From NCBI RefSeq assembly GCF_000221045.1, contig NC_015856.1, positions 2,748,542-2,812,541 of the forward strand: a DNA stretch of 64,000 bases. Reading direction: 5' to 3'. Position numbers and translations under genes: made by a program. The stretch is from Collimonas fungivorans Ter331 (GTDB lineage Bacteria; Pseudomonadota; Gammaproteobacteria; Burkholderiales; Burkholderiaceae_D). Below, in pieces: positions 54,625 through 63,812 of this stretch (position 1 is its first letter; each line of letters starts with the position of its first letter). The notes under the pieces were generated by a model. It did no database searches. It saw nothing but the letters and a program-made list of their open reading frames with translations, and was not told the origin of the DNA.

Positions 54625-56952
54625 CTAGAATACCCGCCCCAATTGCAGATACAGGTTCCAGACGCCGCGCGGTGCGATCGCGGCGCCGAAATACAGTGGA
54701 CCGAGGAAGCTGCTGCCGCCCAAGAATACACTCGCGCTTTTCTTGTAAGATCCGGTGCCGAAGGCTTCGCGGGTCTGCCAGATGTCGCCCATTTCCAAGC
54801 TGGTGCCGAGCACGGTATTGCGCAGTCCCGGCAAGTTCAGTTCGGGCATGTCCCGCAGGTAAGTCAGGCGACCATACAGCAGGTAGTTGCCGTTAAACTG
54901 GTCGGGCGCATAGGCCGACAAGTGCTGAAAGCCTCCCAACGAAAATCCCAGGCCGCCGTTGCCGCTGGCGTCGTTCGTCTCGTTGCCATAGGTGCCGGCA
55001 GCCTCCAGCGCCAGGTTCACTGTATTGCGGCCGCGGCTGCCCGCCCACAGCGCCTTGCCCTGGGCATCGCTATAACTGTTCGCCGCGCCGCCAAGGCCGA
55101 TATTGCTGACCGCGGACAGGTAATAACCTTTGCGCGGAAATAGCGGATCGTCGAGTTGATCGATGGTGAGCTGAGCACGGACCACCGGCTGGTTTATGCG
55201 GAATTTATCGAAAATGGTGTCGACGCCAATCAGGTTCGCAAATTCGGTCGGCAGATTATAAGCAGGAGCTGCAGTCAGCCATTGGTAATTCACGCCGGCG
55301 CGAAACTCTCCCAGCCGGCCGATCGGGATGCCAAGGTCAACGCCGACCCTGGTGGTATCGACCCGGTACGCAGTCACCGGGACAGTTTTTGAGGTTACCG
55401 CACCTTCATCCGTATAAAGGTCGATATGCCGGCGTCCGTATTCGGCATAAGGCGCCACATACAGGCCCACGGTATTCCATATCGGCTGCCGCAATTCGGT
55501 ATGCAAGCTCGCCTGTTTGCTGCCCAGCACGGCATCGTTGCGCCACTCCAGGCCGCTCTCGGTAAGCCACGGCAGGCGGTGGCCGATCTGCAGGTTGAAA
55601 TCGCCGCGGCCGTCGAAATTGTTCGACACGCCGAGGCCGAACAGCAGGAAATGCGGACCCCAGGATTTGTCGTCGGCGTCCACCTTCAGCACATTGCGGC
55701 CGTTCTCCGTCACCAGCTCCTGCGTCACGCTTTTGAAGTCGCCGTTGGTCGCCAGCCGCGCCACGTCCTTGTTCAGCGCAACCGGATTATAGAAATCGCC
55801 TTCCTTGACATCCAGCGCGCGACGCACCACGGCCGCCGGCACCTGGCCGTTGCTGCGGATTTCGATCGCATCTATATGGGTGTCCTGGGCCAGCACCGGT
55901 CCGCCGCCGCTGCGCGCCGCCAGATATTCCTTCCATTGCTGCGGCGGCAGCGCGAGCGCGGCCAGTTTGGCGCTCTGGCGTTCGGCGGCATCGTAACCGG
56001 CCTTGACGCCATCCTTGCCGCGCGAAAAATCGGCAAACGACAGATCGCCAAGATTCGGCTCGATCAGCACATCCTGCTGCTTCAACGTATCTATTTCATG
56101 CTTGACGTTCTGCTGGATCAGGATGGTCACCATCTGTTGCGCCACGGCGGTCGGCGATTCGAGCGTCGACGGATCTTGCAGGTCGGTGGCGATATTGACC
56201 GCGATGATGATGTCGGCGCCCATGCTGCGCGCCAGCGATACCGGCAGATTGCGCACCAGGCCGCCGTCCACCAGGGTGCGGCCATCCAGCTTGAGCGGCG
56301 CGAACAGGCCCGGCACCGCCATGCTGGCGCGGATCGCGCGCGGCAGCGAGCCCTGGCTCAGCACTACCTCGGCGCCGCTGCCGAGATCGGTGGCCACGGC
56401 GCGGAATGGCGTCGGCAGCTTGTCGAAGGAAATATTCGCCGGCAGCTGCGGAGTCCAGTTCTGCAGCAGCGCCAGCAGGTTATTGCCCTGCACCAGCCCG
56501 GCCGGCAGCTTCAGTTTGCCGTCGCCGTAACCGGCCGACAGGCCGATAGGATATTGATAATCGTCCTCGCGCTGGGATTGCGGCAGGTCTGCCCGCTCAT
56601 TGCGGTCAAAGGCGATATCGCTCAGATTGGTCCCGGTCAAGATGCGGTCCAGCTCATCGACCGACAATCCGCTCGCATACAGGCCGCCGACCACCGCGCC
56701 CATGCTGGTGGCGGCAACATAGTCGATCGGGATGTGCATTTTTTCCAGCGCCTGCAACACGCCCAGGTGAGCATACCCGCGCGCGCCGCCGCCGGACAGC
56801 ACCAGGCCGATGCGCGGCCGGGCCGGGCTTGTAGCGCTATCGGCGGCGGCCGGCGCCGCCGATGCAGACCCCGCCAGCCCAGACAGCACCCCAGCCAGGA
56901 AGACACTGCAAAACAGACGAGAAATGAGGCGATTTCGCTTCGAAAGAGGCAT
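54625..56952 (-). CDS. Patatin-like phospholipase, type Vd autotransporter (PlpD type)
   Basis: 775 aa. Signal peptide (LFCSVFLAGVLSGLAGSASA), patatin domain with oxyanion loop SGGGARGY (about 53-60), nucleophile Ser83 in ATSMGAVVGGLY and Asp in VDGGLVRNLPV, then a POTRA-like region and a 16-strand surface-antigen barrel at the C terminus ending QLGRVF. As in Pseudomonas PlpD the patatin part would be exported through its own barrel. The nucleophile elbow is A-x-S-x-G, not the usual G-x-S-x-G. Divergent from the metallophosphoesterase. Confidence 0.93.
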   Translation of the reverse strand: MPLSKRNRLISRLFCSVFLAGVLSGLAGSASAAPAAADSATSPARPRIGLVLSGGGARGYAHLGVLQALEKMHIPIDYVAATSMGAVVGGLYASGLSVDELDRILTGTNLSDIAFDRNERADLPQSQREDDYQYPIGLSAGYGDGKLKLPAGLVQGNNLLALLQNWTPQLPANISFDKLPTPFRAVATDLGSGAEVVLSQGSLPRAIRASMAVPGLFAPLKLDGRTLVDGGLVRNLPVSLARSMGADIIIAVNIATDLQDPSTLESPTAVAQQMVTILIQQNVKHEIDTLKQQDVLIEPNLGDLSFADFSRGKDGVKAGYDAAERQSAKLAALALPPQQWKEYLAARSGGGPVLAQDTHIDAIEIRSNGQVPAAVVRRALDVKEGDFYNPVALNKDVARLATNGDFKSVTQELVTENGRNVLKVDADDKSWGPHFLLFGLGVSNNFDGRGDFNLQIGHRLPWLTESGLEWRNDAVLGSKQASLHTELRQPIWNTVGLYVAPYAEYGRRHIDLYTDEGAVTSKTVPVTAYRVDTTRVGVDLGIPIGRLGEFRAGVNYQWLTAAPAYNLPTEFANLIGVDTIFDKFRINQPVVRAQLTIDQLDDPLFPRKGYYLSAVSNIGLGGAANSYSDAQGKALWAGSRGRNTVNLALEAAGTYGNETNDASGNGGLGFSLGGFQHLSAYAPDQFNGNYLLYGRLTYLRDMPELNLPGLRNTVLGTSLEMGDIWQTREAFGTGSYKKSASVFLGGSSFLGPLYFGAAIAPRGVWNLYLQLGRVF

Positions 56953-57157
56953 AACTTGCGGAAAAACACCAGATATTGGTGATTGTTAGAGAATGAATGC
57001 CAGATTATATTTGAATAAGCCTGCTGTTTCCGCAATACATCTCCTGCTTTATATAAACGGGCGCCTATTGAAGCCGCCAGCCGCGCCCTAATATGGGCAC
57101 AAAGCCTGTAAGACGGCTTGTTGCGCCCCTCCACTCTTTTTTCTCACAGGTTCCCCC

Positions 57158-58294
57158 ATGCCTTCGCGCTTTGCCATCGTGCTTGTTCTGTTCTTGCTGG
57201 GCGTGCTGCATGCGCTGATCGGCTGGCTCCTGGTGCCGGCGTTATCGGCCGTCCCGTTCTTGCCGGTGCTGCTGGGCGCCTGGCTGCTGCTGTCGTTTTT
57301 GCTGATTCCCGGCGGCATGCTGGCCCGTGGAATCCAGAGCCAGCCCTTGTCGGACCGCCTGGCCTGGGCCGGCATGCTCGCCATGGGGATATTTTCATCG
57401 CTGCTGCTGGCAACCCTGCTGCGCGAACTGGCCTTGTGGCTGGCGCCCCTGTTCAGGCTGGACCATGATCAATTCGCATTCTGGAGCGCGGTAGCCGTGC
57501 TGCTGCTGGCCGCGGTTTCCAGTCTTATCGGATTTTTCAACGCGCGCCGCCTGGCGGCGGTGGTCGATGTTGATGTCCCGATCAGCGGCTTGCCGGCTGC
57601 CTTGCACGGATACAGCATCGTGCAGATCAGCGACATCCACGTCGGCCCGACCATCAAGCACAATTACCTGGACGCCATCGTCAGCAAGGTCAATACCCTC
57701 AAGCCGGACCTGATCGCGGTCACCGGCGATCTGGTCGACGGCAGCGTGCAGGAGCTGGCCGCGCACACGGCGCCGCTGGCCAAGCTGCGCTCTCGCCACG
57801 GCGCTTATTTCGTCACCGGCAACCATGAGTATTATTCGAATGCGCCGGAGTGGGTGGCGGAGGTGCGCCGGCTCGGCTTGACCGTGCTCATGAACCAGCA
57901 TGTCGTCATCAACCACCAGGGAGCGTCGCTGCTGGTGGCTGGCGTCACCGACTATAGCGCCCATCATTTCGACCAAGCCGAGCGCAGCGACCCGCATGCG
58001 GCGCTGGCCGGCAGTCCGCCGCATGTAGCGGTGAAACTGCTGCTGGCGCATCAGCCGCGTTCGGCGACGGCGGCAGCCGACGCCGGCTTCGACCTGCAGC
58101 TGTCGGGCCATACCCATGGCGGCCAGTTCTTCCCGTGGAATCTGTTCGTGCCTTTGCAGCAGCCATATACAGCCGGCTTGAACCGCTTGCGCAACCTGTG
58201 GGTGTACACCAGCCGCGGCACCGGCTACTGGGGACCGCCGAAGCGGCTGTTCGCGCCATCTGAAATTACCCGTTTGCGCCTGGTGCAGGCCTAG
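57158..58294 (+). CDS. Membrane-anchored metallophosphoesterase (YaeI/YpbG-like)
   Basis: 378 aa. Three to four N-terminal membrane helices (IVLVLFLLGVLHALIGWLLVPAL and others), then a calcineurin-like domain with VQISDIHVGP, VTGDLVDGS, TGNHEYY, LAHQP and SGHTHGGQFFPW. Relatives hydrolyse lipid A precursors or phosphodiesters. The last 4 bases overlap the arfB stop on the other strand. Confidence 0.9.
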   Translation: MPSRFAIVLVLFLLGVLHALIGWLLVPALSAVPFLPVLLGAWLLLSFLLIPGGMLARGIQSQPLSDRLAWAGMLAMGIFSSLLLATLLRELALWLAPLFRLDHDQFAFWSAVAVLLLAAVSSLIGFFNARRLAAVVDVDVPISGLPAALHGYSIVQISDIHVGPTIKHNYLDAIVSKVNTLKPDLIAVTGDLVDGSVQELAAHTAPLAKLRSRHGAYFVTGNHEYYSNAPEWVAEVRRLGLTVLMNQHVVINHQGASLLVAGVTDYSAHHFDQAERSDPHAALAGSPPHVAVKLLLAHQPRSATAAADAGFDLQLSGHTHGGQFFPWNLFVPLQQPYTAGLNRLRNLWVYTSRGTGYWGPPKRLFAPSEITRLRLVQA

Positions 58295-58728
58295 AGAACT
58301 ACCTTGCCGCGCATGGCTTTGTCCTTGCCGCGCCGGGTCTTGCTGTCGACCCGCTTCAACTGCGAGCTGCGGCTGGGCGCAGTCGGCCGCCGCTTCTTGG
58401 GAATCACGGTCACGCCCAGCAGCAATTCCTGCAAGCGCAACAGGGCTTCGCTCTTGTTCTTTTCCTGGCTGCGCGACTGCTGCGCCTTGAGGACCAGCAC
58501 GCCGTCCTTGGTAATGCGCTGATCGTTCAGGGCCAGCAGCTTTTCCTGGTAGAACTCCGGCAGCGACGAGGCGCGGATGTCGAACCGCAGGTGTATCGCC
58601 GATGAAACCTTGTTGACATTCTGGCCGCCCGGCCCCTGGGCGCGGACGGCGCTTATCTCGATCTCACTGAGCGGAATCGCGAGTGAATCGGTGATATACA
58701 GCAGCTTGTCGTCGTTACGCGTAAACAT
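58291..58728 (-). CDS. arfB: Alternative ribosome-rescue factor B (peptidyl-tRNA hydrolase)
   Basis: 145 aa from the ATG at 58728. The GGQ at residues 34-36 (AQGPGGQNVNK) and the basic C-terminal tail (KRVDSKTRRGKDKAMRGK) that enters the mRNA channel mark ArfB/YaeJ. Rescues ribosomes stalled on non-stop mRNA. Intact and normal in length. Confidence 0.95.
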   Translation of the reverse strand: MFTRNDDKLLYITDSLAIPLSEIEISAVRAQGPGGQNVNKVSSAIHLRFDIRASSLPEFYQEKLLALNDQRITKDGVLVLKAQQSRSQEKNKSEALLRLQELLLGVTVIPKKRRPTAPSRSSQLKRVDSKTRRGKDKAMRGKVVL

Positions 58729-58761
58729 GCGCAATATTATGGCACGTTGCGCACTTCAATT

Positions 58762-59463
58762 TCACTTTGACGGCGCGCTGCGCAGGTCTTCCAGGAACAT
58801 TCCCGCCGCCTTGGCTTCGGCTTCATGGGCCGGTTCGCGCCAGGTTTCCGCCAGTGCATCCGCGTGCCATTGGCGCATGGCCGGCAAATCGAGCAAACGC
58901 GCTGCATAAGCTTGCGCTGCGGGGCCTAGCTTGAGGCCGTAGGTCTGGATCCGGAAAGCCACCGGCGCAAAGAAGGCGTCGACGGCGCTGAAATTCACTC
59001 CCGCCAGGAAAGGCCCGCCAAACCGTTGCAGGCCTTCGCTCCACAATTCATCCAGCCGCGCAATATCGGATTTAAGCGATGCCGGCAGCTGCTCGATGCG
59101 CACTCGGATGCCACAATTCATCGTGCAGTGCTCACGCAAGGCGCCGAAACCGGAATGCATCTCGGCGGCGGCGCAACGCGCCCAGCTCCTGGCCTGCGGA
59201 TCGCTGGGCCAGACACCCTCATGGCGCTCGGCCAGGTATTCCGTGATCCCCAGCGAATCCCAGACAACCGCGCCGCCGTCGTTCAGCGCCGGCACTTTGC
59301 CGGTCGGCGAAAAACTGCGGAACGCATCCCAGTTGGAGCCCGGGGCTCCGTCGGCAAACGGCACCACATGCTCCTTGAACGCCAAACCAAGCTCGCGCAT
59401 CAGCACCCACGGACGCAGCGACCAGGACGAATAGTTTTTATTGGCGATATACAGCTCATACAT
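58762..59463 (-). CDS. Glutathione S-transferase family protein
   Basis: 233 aa from the ATG at 59463. N-terminal thioredoxin-like YELYIANKNYSSWSLRPWVLMRELGLAF, the glutathione-site loop GKVPALNDGGAVVWDSLGITEYLAE, and a helical C-terminal domain. The SSWSLRP opening is typical of a GST group common in proteobacteria. Detoxification role is likely, substrate unknown. Confidence 0.92.
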   Translation of the reverse strand: MYELYIANKNYSSWSLRPWVLMRELGLAFKEHVVPFADGAPGSNWDAFRSFSPTGKVPALNDGGAVVWDSLGITEYLAERHEGVWPSDPQARSWARCAAAEMHSGFGALREHCTMNCGIRVRIEQLPASLKSDIARLDELWSEGLQRFGGPFLAGVNFSAVDAFFAPVAFRIQTYGLKLGPAAQAYAARLLDLPAMRQWHADALAETWREPAHEAEAKAAGMFLEDLRSAPSK

Positions 59464-59619
59464 GATGTCTGGCGCTCCAGTGTAAGTTGTGATGGTGAAA
59501 ACCTGCTGCGTCGGATGCCACCGCGTCGTCGCGTTTCCGCCGCCATGGCAGAGTGGCATTTTATATGTTTCCAGGCAAAAATACCCATGAAGCTGTAGCG
59601 TAACGACATCGCTTGATGC

Positions 59620-60270
59620 ATGATGCCTGTTGCAACCGACAATTTACCCAAGACCATGACGCCGCTCACCGCCAAGCCACGCGCAATCCTGCCGACCGCC
59701 AAGCTGCTGCTGCGTGCCTTGCTGTTGCTGCCGGCGTTTGGCGTCGGCGTCTGCAGCGCCGCCGACCGCTACCTGATCGACCCGGAGCATACTTTTTCCT
59801 CTTTCGAGTACAGCCACTGGGGCTTGTCGATGCAGCGTAGCCGCTTCGACACCACTTCCGGCTCGATTGAAATCGACCAGGCCAGCCATGGCGGCAGCAT
59901 CGACATCGAGATCGACGCGGCCTCGGTCAGCACCGGCAGCGACGGCTTCAACCAGGTCATGCGCTCCGGCGATTTCTTCGACGCCGCCAACTACCCCAAG
60001 ATCAGTTTCAAGTCCTCCAGCCTGCATTTTGAGGAACAGCAGCTGACGCAAGTCGAAGGCGAGCTGACCATCAAGGGCATCACGCACCCGGTAATCCTCG
60101 AGATCAGCAATTTCAACTGCCGCTTCATGCTCATTTACGGCAAACAGGCCTGCGGCGCCAATGGCTCCGCCAGGATCCTGCGCAGCGATTACAAGCTCGG
60201 GCGCTATGTCCCCTTTGTCAGCGATGCGGTGACCTTGCATATCCGCGTCGAGGCCATCAAGGAATATTGA
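59620..60270 (+). CDS. YceI-like periplasmic lipid-binding protein
   Basis: 216 aa with a signal peptide (LLLRALLLLPAFGVGVCSAAD). The YceI core is clear: DRYLIDPEHTFSSFEYSHWGLSMQRSRFDTTSGSIEID, RSGDFFDAANYPKISFKSS, and VEGELTIKGITHPVILE. Members bind polyisoprenoids or fatty amides in a lipocalin-like barrel. The start at 59656 is also possible. Alone between GST and porin. Confidence 0.92.
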   Translation: MMPVATDNLPKTMTPLTAKPRAILPTAKLLLRALLLLPAFGVGVCSAADRYLIDPEHTFSSFEYSHWGLSMQRSRFDTTSGSIEIDQASHGGSIDIEIDAASVSTGSDGFNQVMRSGDFFDAANYPKISFKSSSLHFEEQQLTQVEGELTIKGITHPVILEISNFNCRFMLIYGKQACGANGSARILRSDYKLGRYVPFVSDAVTLHIRVEAIKEY

Positions 60271-60309
60271 AGCGGCGCCACCGGCAGCAGCCAGCGCGCC
60301 AGGCCAGCT

Positions 60310-61365
60310 TCAGAACTGGTGAAGAATCCCCGCGATCATTCCAGTCTGGTTGTTTCCAGGCACGAGCTGGTTATCGACGCCATTGACGCCCATGTTCGAT
60401 CCTCCCCGGTTGCGTGCGTAGGAAGCCAGCAGGTACAGGCTGCTGCGCTTGGACAAATCGTAAGTCCCCAGCAGAGCGAACGTAAGAGGATCGGCAGCGC
60501 TTCCCTTGGTGTCGGTATAGGCCGTCATGCCGGCCAGGGAAATTGCCGGCGTTGCCTGATACCTCAATCCGCCCCAGTATAAATTGGAGGCGCCGGAAAT
60601 ATCCTCGACATCGGATTCCAGCCAGCGGTAGCCAAGGTAGGTCGTGAGCGGTCCGGCGTTATAGCTGAGGCCGGCGGCAAGGCGTTTTTCCACCTGGCTC
60701 CGGGAAGCATACGAAGTGCCGTGGCGCTGATCGAAAACCAGACCGATCTCCAGCGCGCCGGGCGCATACCGCAAGCCGCCGCCCAACTCGCGGCCGACGC
60801 CAGGCGCGCCCGCCATTTCACCGCCGTCCTTTATGGTGCTGTCATAACCGAAGCTGTACAGCCCGGTCACCGTCACATCTCCGAATTTGCCGTTGTATTT
60901 GATGGAATTGTCGGCCCGCTCGGCAAATGCCGGATCATGCGTCAGCGTCGAATAAGACGCCATGCCGGTTGGATCAAAGGGATAGAGCAAATCAAATAAA
61001 ACATTGTAGTGGCGGCCCACTGTCACGCTGCCGGATTTCCCGCCCAGGCCTATATACGCGCGGCGGCCGAACAGGCGGCCGCCCTGGCCTGAAGCGCCGG
61101 TGTCAGAATCGAAGCCGCTTTCCAGGTGATAGACGGCTCGCAGGCCGCCGCCCAGGTCCTCGCTGCCCTCCAGCCCCCAGCGCGAGCCCCACAGGTTGCC
61201 GGAGTTGTGATGGATGCGCCGGCTCGGGTTGCCATTGGCGTCGGGCGCGTTGTTCACCATTTCGATGCCGCTGTCTATCACGCCGAAGAGAGTGAGGCTG
61301 GTCTGCGCACAGGCGCTGCCGGCCAGCAGCGCGGCGGTCGCCGCCATGCATGATTTTTTCTTCAA
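60310..61365 (-). CDS. Gram-negative general porin
   Basis: 351 aa. TTG start at 61365 supported by a strong AGGAGG 8 bases upstream. Signal peptide KKKSCMAATAALLAGSACAQ. The mature part is the Burkholderia/Bordetella porin type: SLTLFGVIDSGIEMVNN, LWGSRWGLEGSEDLGGGLRAVYHLESGFD, GRRAYIGLGGKSGSVTVGR, and the C-terminal Phe (ILHQF). Trimeric outer-membrane channel. Confidence 0.95.
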   Translation of the reverse strand: MKKKSCMAATAALLAGSACAQTSLTLFGVIDSGIEMVNNAPDANGNPSRRIHHNSGNLWGSRWGLEGSEDLGGGLRAVYHLESGFDSDTGASGQGGRLFGRRAYIGLGGKSGSVTVGRHYNVLFDLLYPFDPTGMASYSTLTHDPAFAERADNSIKYNGKFGDVTVTGLYSFGYDSTIKDGGEMAGAPGVGRELGGGLRYAPGALEIGLVFDQRHGTSYASRSQVEKRLAAGLSYNAGPLTTYLGYRWLESDVEDISGASNLYWGGLRYQATPAISLAGMTAYTDTKGSAADPLTFALLGTYDLSKRSSLYLLASYARNRGGSNMGVNGVDNQLVPGNNQTGMIAGILHQF

Positions 61366-61533
61366 TTGGAATTCCTCCTTGTTTGATCACCGTGTGTGTC
61401 TTTTTTTGAAAACCGTCTCCCGCCGCGGTATTTTTTATGTCATGTCAACTCCTCCCGATACTTGAAGACGCAGCAATTCCTCGCGGCGGCGATGTTTGAC
61501 TTCCTTGGTTAAAACGAGGCCGGGGCCGCCGGG

Positions 61534-62694
61534 CTACAAGCGGTATTCGGCGAAAGCGCCCGGCTGATAGGGTTTGCGCGCTATCCACATGGTGCGGCTG
61601 GCAGCGTCGATCAGGGTCGTCGCGACTGTCGCGTAGTGCGCGTCGACACCTTCGGCATCAGGTTTGCGCAACACACCGCCGGCGCCGGAAAAATCGTCCG
61701 CCAGCGCCTTCTTTACCGTTGCCCAATCGATTTTTCCCGGACCATGATTGATGGCTTGCAGCATCGCCGTCTCCACGGACCGCTGGCGATAGAGGGAATC
61801 CGGATTAAAGGCCAGCCCCTGTTCGCGCAGCTTGCTGCGCGCCACCGGGCACAACCAGTGATTGGCATGCACCAGCAAGCCGTGTTGCGGCGTCAGCCAG
61901 AAAATTTCGTCCGGCGCGCACTCCAGGTCGACCGCATCGCCAATGTGCTGGCCGTCGCCGCTGACCCCGGCCTGCGCCAGCATCAGGTTGTTGGAGCAGA
62001 AGCGCCGTGTCCGCCACAGCAGCTTCATGGCTGCGTTCATGCTCGGCGCTTCCAGCATCTTGCGCCGCACCAGCACCAGCGGCACATCGGCCAGCAGGCG
62101 GTAATCGCGGTCCGAACTCAGGAAATTGCCGGTCAGGGACAGGCCGGCGCTATTGAAACCGTGCCGCGCCAGGCTGCCGGCTTCGGTGAAGACGAGCAGG
62201 TCCGGCTCCAGCGCATCGCCGCCGCGCCGGACGCGCAGGACGATGCCGGTATCCAGGCACTCTTCCCGCCAGTCCCAGTTGTGGGCATGCATCAGGCGCC
62301 CGCTTTCCGCGTTTTCCGGCAACACCACCAGGTTGGTGCAGCCGTCGTCCAGCTCCTTGCATATTGCGGCGAGCTCGCCATGGCCAAACAGCATTTCGGT
62401 CCGGCAGTTGATCAGGATGACATCCTCCAGCGGCACGCCGGCGCCGCGCGCAATGCCCTGCATTTCCTCCAGGTAGTCGGGATCGAAGCCCTTGATCGCC
62501 GGCAGCATGCCCAGCGCCAGGGCGCTTAGCCGTTCGGCGCAGACGTTTTGCCGCGCCAGCTGCTGGCGGTAAAGGCGCGCGCTGCGCACGATGCGTTCAG
62601 GCACTGCCGCGCCATGCTGCCGTCCGCGCTGGAAAGGCGAACCGCAAACATCCACCTCCGGAAACGATTCGATCGCCGCTGCAATGCCATGCAT
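61534..62694 (-). CDS. C45-family autoprocessing hydrolase (acyltransferase-like)
   Basis: 386 aa. Ntn-hydrolase of the C45 group (isopenicillin-N acyltransferase-like). The nucleophile is Cys97 in INCRTEMLFG, where self-cleavage before Cys would expose it, followed by NAESGRLMHAHNWDW and later SRTMWIARKPYQPGAF near the C terminus. GGAGG precedes the ATG. No signal peptide. Relatives hydrolyse amides or acyl-peptides. It is divergent from the GntR regulator with an inverted repeat between them, which suggests local control. Confidence 0.85.
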   Translation of the reverse strand: MHGIAAAIESFPEVDVCGSPFQRGRQHGAAVPERIVRSARLYRQQLARQNVCAERLSALALGMLPAIKGFDPDYLEEMQGIARGAGVPLEDVILINCRTEMLFGHGELAAICKELDDGCTNLVVLPENAESGRLMHAHNWDWREECLDTGIVLRVRRGGDALEPDLLVFTEAGSLARHGFNSAGLSLTGNFLSSDRDYRLLADVPLVLVRRKMLEAPSMNAAMKLLWRTRRFCSNNLMLAQAGVSGDGQHIGDAVDLECAPDEIFWLTPQHGLLVHANHWLCPVARSKLREQGLAFNPDSLYRQRSVETAMLQAINHGPGKIDWATVKKALADDFSGAGGVLRKPDAEGVDAHYATVATTLIDAASRTMWIARKPYQPGAFAEYRL

Positions 62695-62704
62695 ACAAGT
62701 AGCC

Positions 62705-62744
62705 TCCGAAATTGTCTCATTGACAATTAATAGATAATTTCGGA
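62705..62744. promoter_or_regulatory. 40-bp nested inverted repeat, likely GntR operator
   Basis: Outer arms TCCGAAATTGTCT (62705-62717) and AGATAATTTCGGA (62732-62744) match with one difference. Inside, AATTGTC and GACAATT flank a 5-base spacer at 62710-62728, similar in shape to FadR/GntR-type half-sites TNGTN...NACNA. It lies in the gap between the C45 and GntR genes, 10 bases before the C45 start. Probably the GntR binding site. Confidence 0.7.
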
Positions 62745-62901
62745 GTATCTTGTATTAACTTTTTGATAAAATCAATTCAATGTTACCTTTTGAGAATTGC
62801 CTTATCCATTGCAGGCGCTCGCCCCGCTTGCCCTATAGTTTACTCATATGATATTAATCATTTAACATTGAGCGAATGTAAACCTAAACAGCGGCACCTG
62901 A

Positions 62902-63789
62902 ATGAGCAAAACCATAAAACCTAGCCGCCCCAGTCCTTTGCAACTTGACCTGGCAAATCGCCTGATCCAGCAGATCACCACCGGCGAACTGCCCGCCGGC
63001 ACCCACCTGACCGAAGAAGGCCTGGCCAGCCAGTTCGACGTCTCGCGGACCCCGGTCAAAGCTGCATTGCGGCTGGTGGCGGAGCAAGAGTTGCTGGACT
63101 ATCACGTCAACAGCGGCTACTTCGTCAGCAGCAATGCGCGGCCTGAAAGCGCGGCGGAAATGGTGGTCGACGGCATCAGCGGCGACACCCTGTACCTGCG
63201 CCTGATCGACGACCGCGCCCGCAACCTGCTGCCCGACACCATGACGGAAACCGATTTCCTGGAGCGCTATGCGGTGCCGCGCAGCCTGTTGCGGGGGACG
63301 CTGGTGCGCATGGCGGCGGACGGCCTGATCGAGAAGCGCCGCGGCCAGGGCTGGAATTTCCCGCCGACCATAGGTTCACCTGAGCTGATGACCGAAAGCT
63401 ACCAGTTCCGGATCATGGTGGAGTGCGGCGGACTGCTGGAAAGCAGCTTCCGGATCGACCCCGTCCAACTGCAGAACAGCCGCCTGGCGCACGAAAAATT
63501 ATTGCAGCAGACACCCGGCGACTATTCGGCTGCGGCGTTTTTCGCCCTCAACGCCGCCTTCCATGAAATGCTGGCGCGCTTCTCCGGCAACCGCTTCGTG
63601 CTGCAGGCGGTGCAGCAGCAAAACCAGCTCAGGCGGCTGGGCGAACATATCGCATTCCACCGCGATCCGCGCCAGATCGATTCATGCAAGGAACACCTGC
63701 AAATCATCCAGGCGCTGGAAAACGACAACCGGGAATGGGCATCTGCCCTAATGCGGCACCATCTTGGCATCGCCCGCGATATTAAGTGA
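62902..63789 (+). CDS. GntR-family regulator with two winged-helix regions and an FCD-like domain
   Basis: 295 aa. First winged helix at about 14-75 (GELPAGTHLTEEGLASQFDVSRTPVKAALRLVAEQELL). A second HTH-like region at 95-155 (TMTETDFLERYAVPRSLLRGTLVRMAADGLIEKRRGQGW) resembles another winged helix. The C-terminal helical part (FRIMVECGGLLESSFRIDPVQL...RHHLGIARDI) fits an FCD ligand domain. It faces the C45 gene across the inverted repeat. I did not see a metal or acid signature that names a ligand. Confidence 0.85.
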   Translation: MSKTIKPSRPSPLQLDLANRLIQQITTGELPAGTHLTEEGLASQFDVSRTPVKAALRLVAEQELLDYHVNSGYFVSSNARPESAAEMVVDGISGDTLYLRLIDDRARNLLPDTMTETDFLERYAVPRSLLRGTLVRMAADGLIEKRRGQGWNFPPTIGSPELMTESYQFRIMVECGGLLESSFRIDPVQLQNSRLAHEKLLQQTPGDYSAAAFFALNAAFHEMLARFSGNRFVLQAVQQQNQLRRLGEHIAFHRDPRQIDSCKEHLQIIQALENDNREWASALMRHHLGIARDIK

Positions 63790-63812
63790 TTGAAATGACG
63801 ATGTATTTATAA

